From Orobanche coerulescens (lineage: Eukaryota > Streptophyta > Magnoliopsida > Lamiales > Orobanchaceae), in NCBI GenBank assembly GCA_033398695.1, contig CM065815.1, positions 141,405,001-141,469,000 on the forward strand: 64,000 bases of DNA. Reading direction: 5' to 3'. Under the pieces are notes generated by a model that was given only the letters and a program-made list of their open reading frames with translations, searched no databases and had not been told where the DNA came from. The position numbers were made by a program, and so were the translations under genes. Positions 44,866-55,039 of this stretch are shown piece by piece; positions within the stretch are counted from its first letter, which is position 1, and each line of letters opens with the position of its first letter.

Positions 44866-44877
44866 TAAATACCCATA
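44866..44877 (+). promoter_or_regulatory. TATA box of copia-3 LTR
   Basis: CCTATAAATACC is a strong plant TATA context about 40 bases after the palindrome pair. Downstream lies a 5' leader with AAGCATAC repeats. Confidence 0.7.
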
Positions 44878-45485
44878 GGACTTGGGTATCATTTACACAC
44901 AACTTCAAGCATACAAGCATACAAGCATACAAGCAATCAAAGCATACTTGAGCTCAGTTTCATATCTTTTGTTGCATTTTAAGTTGTGAGAAGAGAAATA
45001 CAAAGAGTGATATACCTTGTAATATTTATTATACTTTGTATTCCTTCATTTGATTGTAAGTGTTGCATCACTTACACTTGAGCGTAAGAGAAACGAATCA
45101 AGAGTTACTAATCCGGTGTTATTAGGATCTTTGATCCGGCATTGTTAGGATTATACTCCCATATTTGTATAGTGAGGATTATCTAGTTCCTATAGAACAC
45201 TAGATAAACAAAAGTTTATATTGAGAAGAGGTTGAGCTTGGACCGATAGAAGACAAGCGATTGTAATGGTTGTGAACTCGGACCGATCGAAGACGAGTTA
45301 AGTTTGTGGTTGTTCTTGAGCCAATAGAAAAGGAATTCGGAGAGAGGACGTAGGCAAGTTGCCGAACCTCTATAAATCTTTGAGTCTTTATTTTCCGCAC
45401 TATTTTTCATTTATTCGCAAGAAATTTTGTTATTCCACATTACCACTATTCAACCCCCCTTCTAGTGGTAAATTTATCTCTTCAG

Positions 45486-45498
45486 TTGGTATCGGAGC
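45486..45498 (+). other. Primer-binding site of copia-3
   Basis: TTGGTATCGGAGC follows the LTR end by one base, matching the initiator tRNA-Met primer site with one change. It confirms a + strand copia element. Confidence 0.8.
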
Positions 45499-45545
45499 GG
45501 GTCTCTTTTTAAAGGTTTAACCACCTAAGGGAAAAAGATCCGCAA

Positions 45546-45563
45546 ATGGCACTTCTTGGCCAA
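45546..45563 (+). pseudogene. Copia-3 gag stub
   Basis: ATGGCACTTCTTGGCCAA is a plausible gag start (MALLGQ) about 50 bases after the primer site. It is cut after six codons by gypsy LTR sequence. No other part of copia-3 is found in the window. Confidence 0.5.
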
Positions 45564-45808
45564 ATCCGTTGTATTGTATTTTGACCCTTGCGTGGGTATG
45601 TACAACAATGAGTTTATTTTTGGGTTGATTTAATTGCGAGACCTCATCGGTCAGTGTAATTAATATTTGACCTTATCGGTCTGTGTTAGTAAGTTGTTTG
45701 ACCTCGGCCGGTCAAACATTGTTCGTATCGTGGTGGTTAGCCTGGTAGATCCTTATGGAAAAAGGGTCTACGGCGTGTAATATTCCCGTAGTTTCTGGGG
45801 GTGTTACA
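45564..45808 (+). repeat. 3' end of a gypsy LTR, truncated
   Basis: Phrases such as GACCTCGGCCGGTCAA, GGGTCTACGGCGTGTAA and the terminus CTGGGGGTGTTACA match the end of the solo LTR at 3460-3714. The 5' part of the LTR is missing. The terminus at 45808 joins integrase-coding sequence directly, with no primer site between. Confidence 0.78.
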
Positions 45809-46961
45809 TTTATGGGGCCGGTTTATATCACATTTTTGGCAGGCTGTTCATCGAGCTTTGGGAACTGAGTTGAGACTCAGTACATCTTTTCGAAAAAAAA
45901 TTATATGATTTCAATCTGGTCTTGAAAATATGATTGATGTACATATGCATTTAGTGCATAATGCATACCGTGGTGAAGTTCTGAGCGAGACTCTCGAATT
46001 GGATATTTCATCGGTATGGTACGATGAAAAGAGATTCGAACTCTAGTATGGTAGTTTGGTTATCCAGGGATGATTGGTTGATTTATTGAATAAGAGAAAT
46101 ATGATGCGTGTTGTAGACCCATGCACAGGACGTAATTTTGGAACTTTGGATTTTTTGAAACTGGAGCATGTGTACTATGTGGCTATATTGATGTGGTGGT
46201 AGCGTGATTTTACTACTTTTGAATTTTGAGCCATACTAATTAGTCATTCCCACTCCATGTATGATTTGAAATGTTCGCTGATTTGCGACTGGTTGTTCGT
46301 ACGCCTGAGAGGTCCGTTCAACAGTCGGTTGTGTTTCGTTGAGATCCACTGTATGTGATTTGTTTAGCGTTTTGAGAATTTTGCTCTTTCATGTATCTTG
46401 CTCTGTGGTTCTGTGTTCATCATGTTGGAGCTTACCGTGTGAAGGTATTCTCGATTGTGTTTTGACTTCTGGTTGGTCATATTGAAGATTATCATGTCGA
46501 TGATATTTTTGGTAAATTTATTGGCTGATCGTTGTTAATGATCGTATAAGCGTTCAGATTTTGTGTTGATATTTCGGGATTCGTGTCATTATTTTGGGCA
46601 GTTATTTCTCAGATATATCACGCATTATTGATTGTATCGGAATTGGGACTTGATTGTGTAATCAGGCAGACAGGATTTGACACGGGCAGATTATTTTCTT
46701 CCGAAGATGATATATTTTTTGTTGAGACTCAAGGAACTGTGATTGTAAGCGTATTGAGATTGTACAGTGAGGTCACTTGCTAGTATCTCAGGAGATCGTC
46801 GACCTGCGTATTTGTAAGTATGCTCTTTTGGTTATTCGGTAATGATGATGATCGATCATTGTCGTGATGGTTTTGGGATATTTTTGGTTAAACGGTTTGT
46901 TTGTTTGTTTTATGACGGATTGCAAGTTTCGAGGACGAAACTTATTTTAAGTGGTGTAGAA
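45809..46961 (+). mobile_element. Gypsy/LARD internal remnant
   Basis: The first 80 bases encode a scrap of Ty3-gypsy integrase. From about 45900 on, the sequence matches the LARD internal regions on the opposite strand (compare 10850-9702), including the hairpin repeats and the GAGGACGAAAC/AAGTGGTGTAG tract before the LTR at 46962. It shows that the LARD family derives from, or recombines with, a coding gypsy element. Confidence 0.75.
45810..45890 (+). pseudogene. Ty3-gypsy integrase fragment
   Basis: Twenty-seven codons read RFISHFWQAVHRALGTELRL and then STSF. This is the stretch just before the HPQTDGQ block in plant gypsy integrases, resembling the chromovirus (Tekay/Del) type. It breaks off at an A run, and the remainder of integrase is absent. 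It is too short for any function. Confidence 0.75.
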
Positions 46962-47214
46962 TGTAATATCCGGAATTTCTACTACTGTTGTTTAATATTA
47001 TTTTATCCGAGTTATATTTTACAGCGTGGGTTCTGTAAAGTATGGATAAAATAAATTAAGGACTGAGATGTCAGTTTTGGTATAATTGTCGTATTTGGTC
47101 GACAATTACACTTGAGGATATAATGTGTCGAGTATATATATTCAGTATGCCGTATGTTCATATTTTGGTATGTCGAGATGTTGGACGAGGATAGCTGAAA
47201 ATGGCTAAGTACAG

Positions 47215-47920
47215 CCACGTTAGCACACGCTATGAAATATGCTTAGTGCACGCTACGAGGTATGAGTAGCGCACGCTACGTGATGCAGTTAGCGTACGCT
47301 AATAGGTTCGCATTACGTATGCTAAGGAGGATCCTTAACGTACGTAAGGCATTCTGGGAAGGTTCGGAAGGCGGCCGACAGGTAGGCCCGGGTTGATGTT
47401 TATCGGCATTTAGCGCACGCTACCAAGGATGGTTAGCGTACGCTAATATCAGATCGTTCGACAGGGAATCTTGGCTTTCGGCGAGTGGACCCAGCCACTT
47501 GTGACGCGTGTCCAGATAAGGTCAGCGGGTGTTTGTCATGTAGGGCTAGCGCACGCTAAACCGCATGGTTAGCGCACGCTAATTCCAGATCGATTAGAGG
47601 AATCCCGGAAATCGCGGATGCTTTCGGCATGTGGGGGCACGAGTGGTAGGTGAATACTGTAGTAAGTCAACTTCGGATAGCGCACGCTAAGGGCAAGGAC
47701 TTGCGTACGCTAGACATGATATTTTACGTACGTTAATGCATGGGCATTACGTACGTAAGCTAGTTTACAAAGCGAGGCAGTAGCCTCTGGGTTCCAATAG
47801 CGCACGCTAACAAAGTCAGTTAGCGCACGCTAAGGCTGTAGCGCACGCTAAACATGAGATGTTAGCGCATGCTAAACTGGTAACGTACGTTTAATGAAGA
47901 GGTTAGCGTACGTTAATAAT
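47215..47920 (+). repeat. Main palindrome array, forward LTR
   Basis: About 20 palindromes lie in 700 bases. Most are TTAGCGCACGCTAA or TTAGCGTACGCTAA; some are TTACGTACGTAA or TAACGTACGTTA. The last copy ends about 10 bases before the TATA box. Spacing ranges from a few to about 100 bases. Confidence 0.88.
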
Positions 47921-47926
47921 GTACAG

Positions 47927-47938
47927 GGTATAAATATG
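47927..47938 (+). promoter_or_regulatory. TATA box of forward LTR
   Basis: GGTATAAATATG lies just after the main array. The matching TATA-like elements in LTRs A-D keep the same relation to the array. Confidence 0.65.
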
Positions 47939-48408
47939 AGTAGTTGGCTGTCATGTAATACCCGAGATTCTCGGTTCCGGTTATTTTTGAATTTTTGTCG
48001 ATTGCGCCGTTCATTTTGTTCTGTTGGCGATTTCTTGAGATTTTCCCCTATGTTGGGTACGGCATGATGTACCGTGTTGTGGTGTTCGTCGGGTACGACT
48101 TATCGTTGCGTAAGTCGAGCTAATAGTATGTCTTGCTTTGTTATGTGTTCGTTTTCGATTTGGATCGTTGGTGTTGTCCGTTAGTGTTTCGTTACATGTT
48201 GAATAATTATTGTTTTGTCGAGGAGTATCGTTTTTGTGCATTTGGTCGACTTTGTAAGATCACCACCGGCGCTTATAAAGTCTAAAAATTCTGAAACTTT
48301 ACAATGTGATAGAGCATCAAACTAGCTTTCCAATGGTTCAAACGGCGAGTCAATCGGAGTCCGGACGAAGAAGCTATGGTCATAATAGCAAAGACTACTC
48401 ACTGTATA

Positions 48409-48523
48409 ATTAGCGCACGCTAAATACATATATTAGCGCGCGCTAACGGATCTGGCAGAGGGTTCTGGACTGCATTTTACAGTCGTTAGCGCACGCTACA
48501 CATACCTTAGCGTGCGCTAACTG
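48409..48523 (+). repeat. Second palindrome array, forward LTR
   Basis: Four palindromes: two TTAGCGCACGCTA-type, one TTAGCGCGCGCTAA and one TTAGCGTGCGCTAA. A TATA-like GATATATAAGA follows within 10 bases. The same four-member cluster is present in every LARD LTR, but there no TATA element follows it. Confidence 0.83.
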
Positions 48524-48529
48524 TGATGA

Positions 48530-48540
48530 TATATAAGACT
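48530..48540 (+). promoter_or_regulatory. Second TATA-like site of forward LTR
   Basis: GATATATAAGA lies at the end of the second array and before TTCTTCCTCCC. It could be an alternative promoter. The aligned place in the solo LTR has CTATAAGC at 1229. Confidence 0.45.
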
Positions 48541-49935
48541 GCAGAGGTCAACTTTCGTCATTTCTTCCTCCCCTTTCTTCCTTCCGGCGATCTAGACGAT
48601 CTTGAGGGCGTATAAGCATGGATTTTGGCCTGATATCATCACCCATCAATATCTTTGAGTTCCTAGTACGGATTTAACAACATCCCAACATCTTTCGCCA
48701 TTTTAATTGAGGTATTTTCTTCTTAAAACCCTACTTTCGGGATAATTTGGGGTTCATCGTGATTTCATGATTCCAATCCGAAATTGTTGATTCCCTTGTT
48801 GTTATCTAGTCTTGTTTATCTTAACCCCGAGTTTGGAGTTTCGTTTTCATGTTTTTATCGGGTTGATTTATGTTCTTGAGATATTTTGGGGTTTTCCTTT
48901 TGATTTCAATTCTGGGCCGATTATGATGAATTGGTCATGTAATTCTTGTTGTATTGGTTGTAATCTACGGATTGTAACACCCCCAGATTTAACCGGAAAT
49001 ATTACAGCGCCGTGGGTCCCGAGATGGAACCCACAAGGCTAAAAGAAATTTTCACAAACATTTACAAATGCCCGAGAGGCCAACGACGGTAATGTCTTTA
49101 AAAATTCACAAAGACTTATAAAATCCATTTATCAAAAACCGTCGTAAAACTCATTTGAAATCGCAAGGCCAAATAGCCGATACTCGAAAGTTTAGAAAAC
49201 GATTTCCAAAGTAACCTCAGTTACCAGATACCAAAAGTGCATCTCAAAATACTCACGCAGCGGAAAAAGACCAACCAGAACGATACTCTAGCAGCAGAAA
49301 ACAAGAACCAAACAAGAAGCTCAATGTACAGAACATGTCCTAGCCAGTATCCTCCGGGAAGCTCATCTCTTCACGACCGCTACAAGCTCGATACTCCGAG
49401 AACCTAAAAAGAAATCCCACGACGGGGTCAGCCATAATATCCAACAATGATAACCGTCACATCACATTAATAATAACATACCAATGAGAATACAACATAA
49501 GAATACGACCAACGTAATCTTTACTTACTCAAGAAATTCTCATCAGAATAACCATTATCACATTTCACATCCTGTACTCAATTAACCAATAAACTCGAAC
49601 ATAATATCTGTATTGTACCTCAAACAATACTCAAGATCCTCAAACTATCAGAACCAACTCACGATACAGAAATCTACCATATCTGACCAATACGATCCAT
49701 CGAATAATATCAACAAATCCCAAGACGGTAACCGATTGTCCACCAAAGACAAGACCAAAGAAAATATGGAACATACCTCGAGATATGATGTGCCACGATA
49801 ATCATATCAGTCTAATCCGAGATCAGAACAATGCAATACGGACAAGGCCCTAACACAAGACCTACAAATGCATACTCATATGACCACGTCAATATGATCA
49901 CAGCAATAACAATCATGTATACTCAATGGAAATCC

Positions 49936-50250
49936 GACGATCCAGCGCCCTTAGCATAGATCCCTTTGTTAATCCTATAAGATCAACATAAGGTGGATAA
50001 CTAACAATACACATGTGAACAACAACACATGACAAAATCAATGATGCGAATTCACAAGATTCCATCAACACAATACTGGTAATCCAACGATCCAGCGCCC
50101 TCAGCATAGATCCCCATGATGATCCCGTCGAACCAACGCATGGTGGAAAACCTGTCCAACGATCCAGCGCCCTCAGCATAGATCCCCATGATGATCCCGT
50201 CGAACCAACGCATGGTGGACATTCGATCCAGCGCCCTCAGCATAGATCCT
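49936..50250 (-). repeat. Minisatellite in LTR C, about 70-bp unit
   Basis: GATCCAGCGCCCTCAGCATA and CATGATGATCCCGTCGAACC recur in two and a half close units, with a further diverged unit at about 49936. The same tract lies at 55996-56310 in LTR D and 62056-62370 in LTR E. Open frames rich in MLRALDR on the - strand are repeat artefacts. Confidence 0.75.
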
Positions 50251-51076
50251 CATAATCCCATCGGATTATTTACACAACATAAACAACACAATATGCATAC
50301 ACATATGCAAATCAACACGTTCATCAACATGAACAACATAACATGCACGACAACATGACAATATACCAGGACTACTTCATGTTCAACAACATGAAAGAAA
50401 ATGTACGAGACCAAAATAAATAACACTAAACCATAATCAATATGGAATTTTTTTTGCCCCGAGTCCTTCGGGAGCAACCTCAATGTCCAAATCATCACCG
50501 ACGATTATCCTCAATGTTCGGCGATCCACACGTACACTGAACTATAGATACTCATATCCTCGTCTTTACCATAATGTAACCTCGTTACTCGAACATACCG
50601 ATAACTGAGATAAAGCATATACATTATGATTTACCTCCCAGAATCGAAAGAACGATATGTGATCCGAATACCCAGAGTTCACAATAATAATCATCGCTAT
50701 ATGCATTATAAACGAAATGATAATGAAAACATTCATTATATATTATAACTGAGTAAGTAATAACTTGCCTCGATACCGATACCACGAAGCTGCTGCAGAA
50801 CACATTGCCTTTATCTACGAGCTCCTCAGCCTCGATCAAACGCAATACAATGGACATACTCGAACACGACCGCAATATCCGGTTATAATCACCGATCAAT
50901 AATCTCAACCTATCGAAGAAACCAAATAACACATATCCGATAACGGTCAACAACTAAGAAAACTAACCAATCGAACTCAACGGTTCAACACAACCTCGAA
51001 TAAACACAATGTAACCAACCAAGTCAAACCATTACGAATTCCTAATCAAAACACAAAAATACCGCACTGTCGCCTA

Positions 51077-51166
51077 CTTAGCGCACGTTAATCACCTAAC
51101 GTAGCGTGCGCTAAGTTGCTCCCGTTAGCGCGCGCTAGGCGATGGCGTAGCGTGCGCTAATCTTGT
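51077..51166 (-). repeat. Second palindrome array, LTR C
   Basis: Four palindromes are spaced as in LTR A. Between them, GGCAGTAAACG of the other LTRs reads GGCGATGGCG, one of the CAG-site discrepancies. Confidence 0.82.
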
Positions 51167-51870
51167 GCGGTGGCATGCATTTCAAGCATCGTCTAACACT
51201 TCCATCATGACAATGATCAACTCATCTCGAGATTAAGGATTTCATAACAATCATGACATATAATTTAATAGCTCTTCAAGAACACGAATTATCCAAATTC
51301 ACGTTCATGATCCATAAAATGATAAAATCCGATGTGTTCTAACATCTAAAATCCTTATTCATCATGTTCTTCGACATACAATTCATATAACTTCAAGAAT
51401 CACAGTAGCATCACCATAATCGTTACCATACGAAGTAACCAACGACAAAACATCAAAAATCCGAATTGAAGAAGGGAATTACATCAACATATATCTTGAA
51501 TTCCATCCAAAACCATACGAAACATATCAATACTCATATATTGATAACAACACTAACTTAGTACGGTAATCCAACTCGTTGTCATGCTCATCAACTTGTT
51601 TATATGATAATCATCAACTCAAGAACATCATATACAATCCAAAACGAAATCTCAAAGTGAAGAGTAATTACCTTTTTTGAAGGAAAGGATTGATTTCCAA
51701 GAATCACCAATGATTTCAAGAACAAAGCTTTACTCCATGATTTCCATCTTTAATCTTGTTAAAGAGGATCATCCCTCAGTGTTTAGGAACTCCAAATGTT
51801 CTCACAAGGTTGTCTCTATCGGGTGAAAGGAAAGAAATGGACGAAATGTTTCATGACACCCGTTTGTCCC

Positions 51871-51880
51871 TTTATATAGA
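51871..51880 (-). promoter_or_regulatory. TATA box of LTR C
   Basis: TCTATATAAA on the - strand lies about 8 bases after the main array. It is identical at 57928-57937 (LTR D) and at 63991-64000 (LTR E, the last bases of the window). Confidence 0.65.
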
Positions 51881-51887
51881 ATGCACC

Positions 51888-52376
51888 ATAGCGTGCGCTA
51901 AACCCTTATGTTTAGCGTGCGCTAGCCTTAGCGTGAGCTAACTGACTTTGTTAGCGTGCGCTATCGCAGTCCAGAGGCTACTGTCTTGCTTCGTAAACTA
52001 ACTTACGTACGTAATGCCCATGCATTAACGTACGTAAAACATCTCGCTTAGCGACGCAAGTCATTTATCTTAGCGTGCGCTATCCGAAGTTGACTTGCTA
52101 CGGTGTTCACCTACCACTCGCCCCACATTCCGACAAAGATCGGCAAGGATAAGATTCCTTGTTGGTGATACATAGTTAGCGTGCGCTAAGCCTAATATAT
52201 TAGCGTGCGCTAATACTTCAGACAACAACCGTTGACTTACGTAACGTGCGCCAAAGCGGCGGGTCCACACGCAGATTCCTTCCGATATATCGCACTAGCG
52301 TACGCTAACCTATAAACGTAGCGTGCGCTAATCGCACGATAGCGTGCGTTATGCATGAATATCGGCGTGCGCTAAT
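51888..52376 (-). repeat. Main palindrome array, LTR C
   Basis: About 14 palindromes, mostly TTAGCGTGCGCTAA with TTACGTACGTAA and TTAACGTACGTAA near 52001-52040. Several members look damaged only at sites where LTR D keeps CTG or CAG nearby, for example AGCGACGC against AGCGTACGC. Confidence 0.87.
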
Positions 52377-52679
52377 AAGGCTATACTTAGCCATTTTCCA
52401 CGATTCTTGTCCAACGTCTCGACATACCAAAACGAACATAAGACACACCGAACACAAACACCGAATCCATAATATCATCATACGATATACCCGATATCAA
52501 AAGTACGACAACCGATACACAATATCCTCAAATGTAATTGTCGACCAAATACGACAATTATACCGATATCGATATCTCGGTCCTTTATTTATTTTATCTC
52601 TCTGCATGATTCCACGCTGTACAATATAACTCGGATAAAATAATATTAAACATCAGTAGTAGAAATTCCGGATATTACA

Positions 52680-55039
52680 TTCTACACCCCTTAAAATAAG
52701 TTTCGTCCTCGAAACTTGCAATCCATCATAAAACGAACAAACATACCGTTCAACTCAAAATATCCCAAAACCATCACGACAACGATTAATCATCATCATT
52801 ACCGAATATCCAAAAGAGCATACTTACAAGTATGCAGGTCGACGATCTCCTGAGATACTAGCAAGCGATCTCACTGTACAGTCTCAATACGCTTACGATC
52901 ACAATTCCCTGAGTCTCAACAAAATATATCATCTTCGGATCAAACAATCTGCACGAATCAAATCCTGTCTGCCTGATTACATAATCAAGTCTCAATTCTG
53001 ATAAAACGAATAATATCCGATGTATCTGTGAAACAACTGTTCAATACAATGGCAACGAATCCCGAAACATCGATAGACAATCTGAACGCTCAGATGATCA
53101 CCAAAAATGATCAACTAATAAATCAACCGAATTTATCATCAACATGATAAATTTCCAATATGACCAACCAGAGGTCAAAACACAATCGAGAATATCATCA
53201 ACGTGATAAACTCCAATATTACCAATGAACGATCAACGAAAATCGAGAATACCTTCACACGGTAAACTCCAACACGATCAACACAGAACCACAGAAACAG
53301 ATATATGAAAGAATAACATTCTCAAAACGTCAAATCAATCACGCTCCGTAGATCTCAATAAACATACCCAACTGGCGAACAATTCCCTCGGCATACGAAC
53401 AACGAGTCGCAAATCGACGAACATACCAATTCATACAAGGAGTGGGAACGACCACTCAATATCCAAAACAACCAAAGATGGGGTCACCATCCCCATATTT
53501 ACACTTACAAAGAAATCATTCAAAGATCACTATGGTAAGATTACGCTACTACCGCACCAATGGAATCACGTAGCACCTATGTCCCGGTTTTACAAAGTCC
53601 AAAGTTCCAAAAATTACATCTGTACCGATTCTACAAAACGCAGTATAATTCTCTTGACTGATCAATCCATTGATCACCCATGGATAGCCAATCTACCATA
53701 CTAAACTTCGAATCTCTTTCATCGTACCATACTGATGTACCATCCAGTTCGTGAGTCTCATTCAGAACTTTACCACGATATGCATTATGCACTAAATGCG
53801 TATGTACCTCGATCACATTTTCAAAACCAGTTTGAAATCATATATTCTTGTCACGAAGACAATTTTCGAAAGTTCTTTCAAAAATTTCAAAACTAAAAAC
53901 ATAAATTTTGGTAAGATCACAAAGTCAATTTTCGAAAAATTAACTTGGCTCGATGGTGCCAAGTATTTGATAACAATTTCCTTCGAATCCACACGATCGA
54001 GTTCCAAAATCTCAATATATATATTCCGACTAAACTCCTTTTCCACACATGACTCGTATCGTCAACCATTTACCCATCCTGGATCACCTCAAATATGATA
54101 TGACAAAACGTTAAAACGAATCAACAAATCAAACACGACGAAAGACTTCCCGAGAAATTCCATTTGAACAAGTAAACAAAAGCCTCGAAACGCGGAAATA
54201 ACATAGGTAAACGATTGGTAAAATATTTTACAAATCTCGGGAGTTTTAAGAAAACAGAAAAGCCGTTAGAAACATTAGGGTCTCAGCCCGTATCTCGTTC
54301 CGCATTACAAAAAGTTTAAAAATAGAAAACCCCTTTCGGACCCCAAGTCCTGGGTTATAAAACCATTTCAAAATCGATTGGATCTCGACCCAAAATCATT
54401 TTCCATAAAACATCCGTAAAACATTCATTTTGAAAGGTATCATTTTCAAATGCTCAAAAGCAGTTCATATATATCACAAAATGAACTAACATGACTACAT
54501 GTTCTTCTCGACAATCCATAGTCCTTCTCCCGAATACACAATTCCGTTCCAATATCTAGCTGATATACTGATTTCCAAAATCATGACTTCTCAAGATCAT
54601 CAATCCTATCCCAACTCTGTCACCTTATATTGAAATGCACAATATCTGCTGAATCTCAAAACATATCAACTTAGAACGGCAGTAAATCTCAATGAAATTC
54701 AAAAATCCGAATACTTACAGATCGTGAAGTCGACGATTCCCCGTGATACTGGCACATGTCTAGACTCAAGAAAATACTCGACACAGGTATTTTCAAAACT
54801 CACGTTTTGCAAACTCAGTGCAACTCAAGAACACAATATATCACGTAAACACCATTTGGAAAAGTTATAACAAGCCCAGTACGATACTGGCAAATCCGAT
54901 AACGCACAAGCCTGAGTGAACAACAAAGACTCACGGCTCTAGTATTTGTCAATCGACAACTCGAATGACGCGACAAAAACACGACCCAACTCGACCCAAA
55001 TGCCTAGGTTTTCTCAACCTAATCTCCGATACCATATTC
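52680..55039 (-). other. LARD internal region, first unit
   Basis: This 2360-bp region is homologous to 9702-12164 throughout. Purine-rich AAGGGGTGTAG lies before LTR C on the - strand, hairpin repeats are at 53091-53290, and a primer site lies at about 55024-55034 next to LTR D. No protein domain recognised. Confidence 0.77.
53091..53290 (-). repeat. Hairpin-bearing repeat ladder, first unit
   Basis: AATTTATCAT/ATGATAAATT with loop CAAC (53130-53153) is the longest stem. TGACC/GGTCA, TATCA/TGATA and TACC/GGTA stems follow at intervals of roughly 30-60 bases. It corresponds to 10091-10300 in LARD-1. Confidence 0.6.

Larger units (their letters stand above)
44700..45484 (+). repeat. LTR of a third copia element (copia-3)
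   Basis: The right end is firm: the LTR ends CTCTTCA at 45484 directly before a primer site. The left end is not resolved and may be near 44706 (TGAAAACAC). The LTR contains two TTAGCG-type palindromes (44793-44827), a TATA box (44866-44877), a short AAGCATAC repeat (44905-44938) and a twice-repeated GGACCGAT.GAAGAC phrase (45240-45300). No matching second LTR lies in the window. Confidence 0.65.
46962..48972 (+). repeat. Forward gypsy/LARD LTR, 3' part missing
   Basis: It starts TGTAATATCCGGAATTTC after a purine-rich tract. It holds the main palindrome array (47215-47920), a TATA box (47927-47938), a second array (48409-48523) and a second TATA-like site (48530-48540). At 48972 it is cut by the first LTR of the tandem array. 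This is the clearest + strand version of the LTR organisation. Confidence 0.82.
48973..52679 (-). repeat. LTR C of tandem array
   Basis: This LTR is 3707 bp. On the - strand it starts at 52679 with TGTAATATCCGG and ends at 48973 with GTTACA. Main palindrome array 52376-51888, TATA-like element 51880-51871, second array 51166-51077, minisatellite 50250-49936. It is near-identical to LTR D outside patches where CAG/CTG sites are altered (51060-51170 and 52035-52370). Confidence 0.88.

Noticed and set aside
47215..48523. CRISPR-like array of short palindromic repeats
   Set aside because: Spacing is irregular, units are only 12-14 bp, context is a plant LTR, and there are no cas genes.
49913..50243. 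Two - strand frames with repeated MLRALDR phrases (also at 55973 and 62033)
   Set aside because: Products of the 70-bp minisatellite; no start context or domain.
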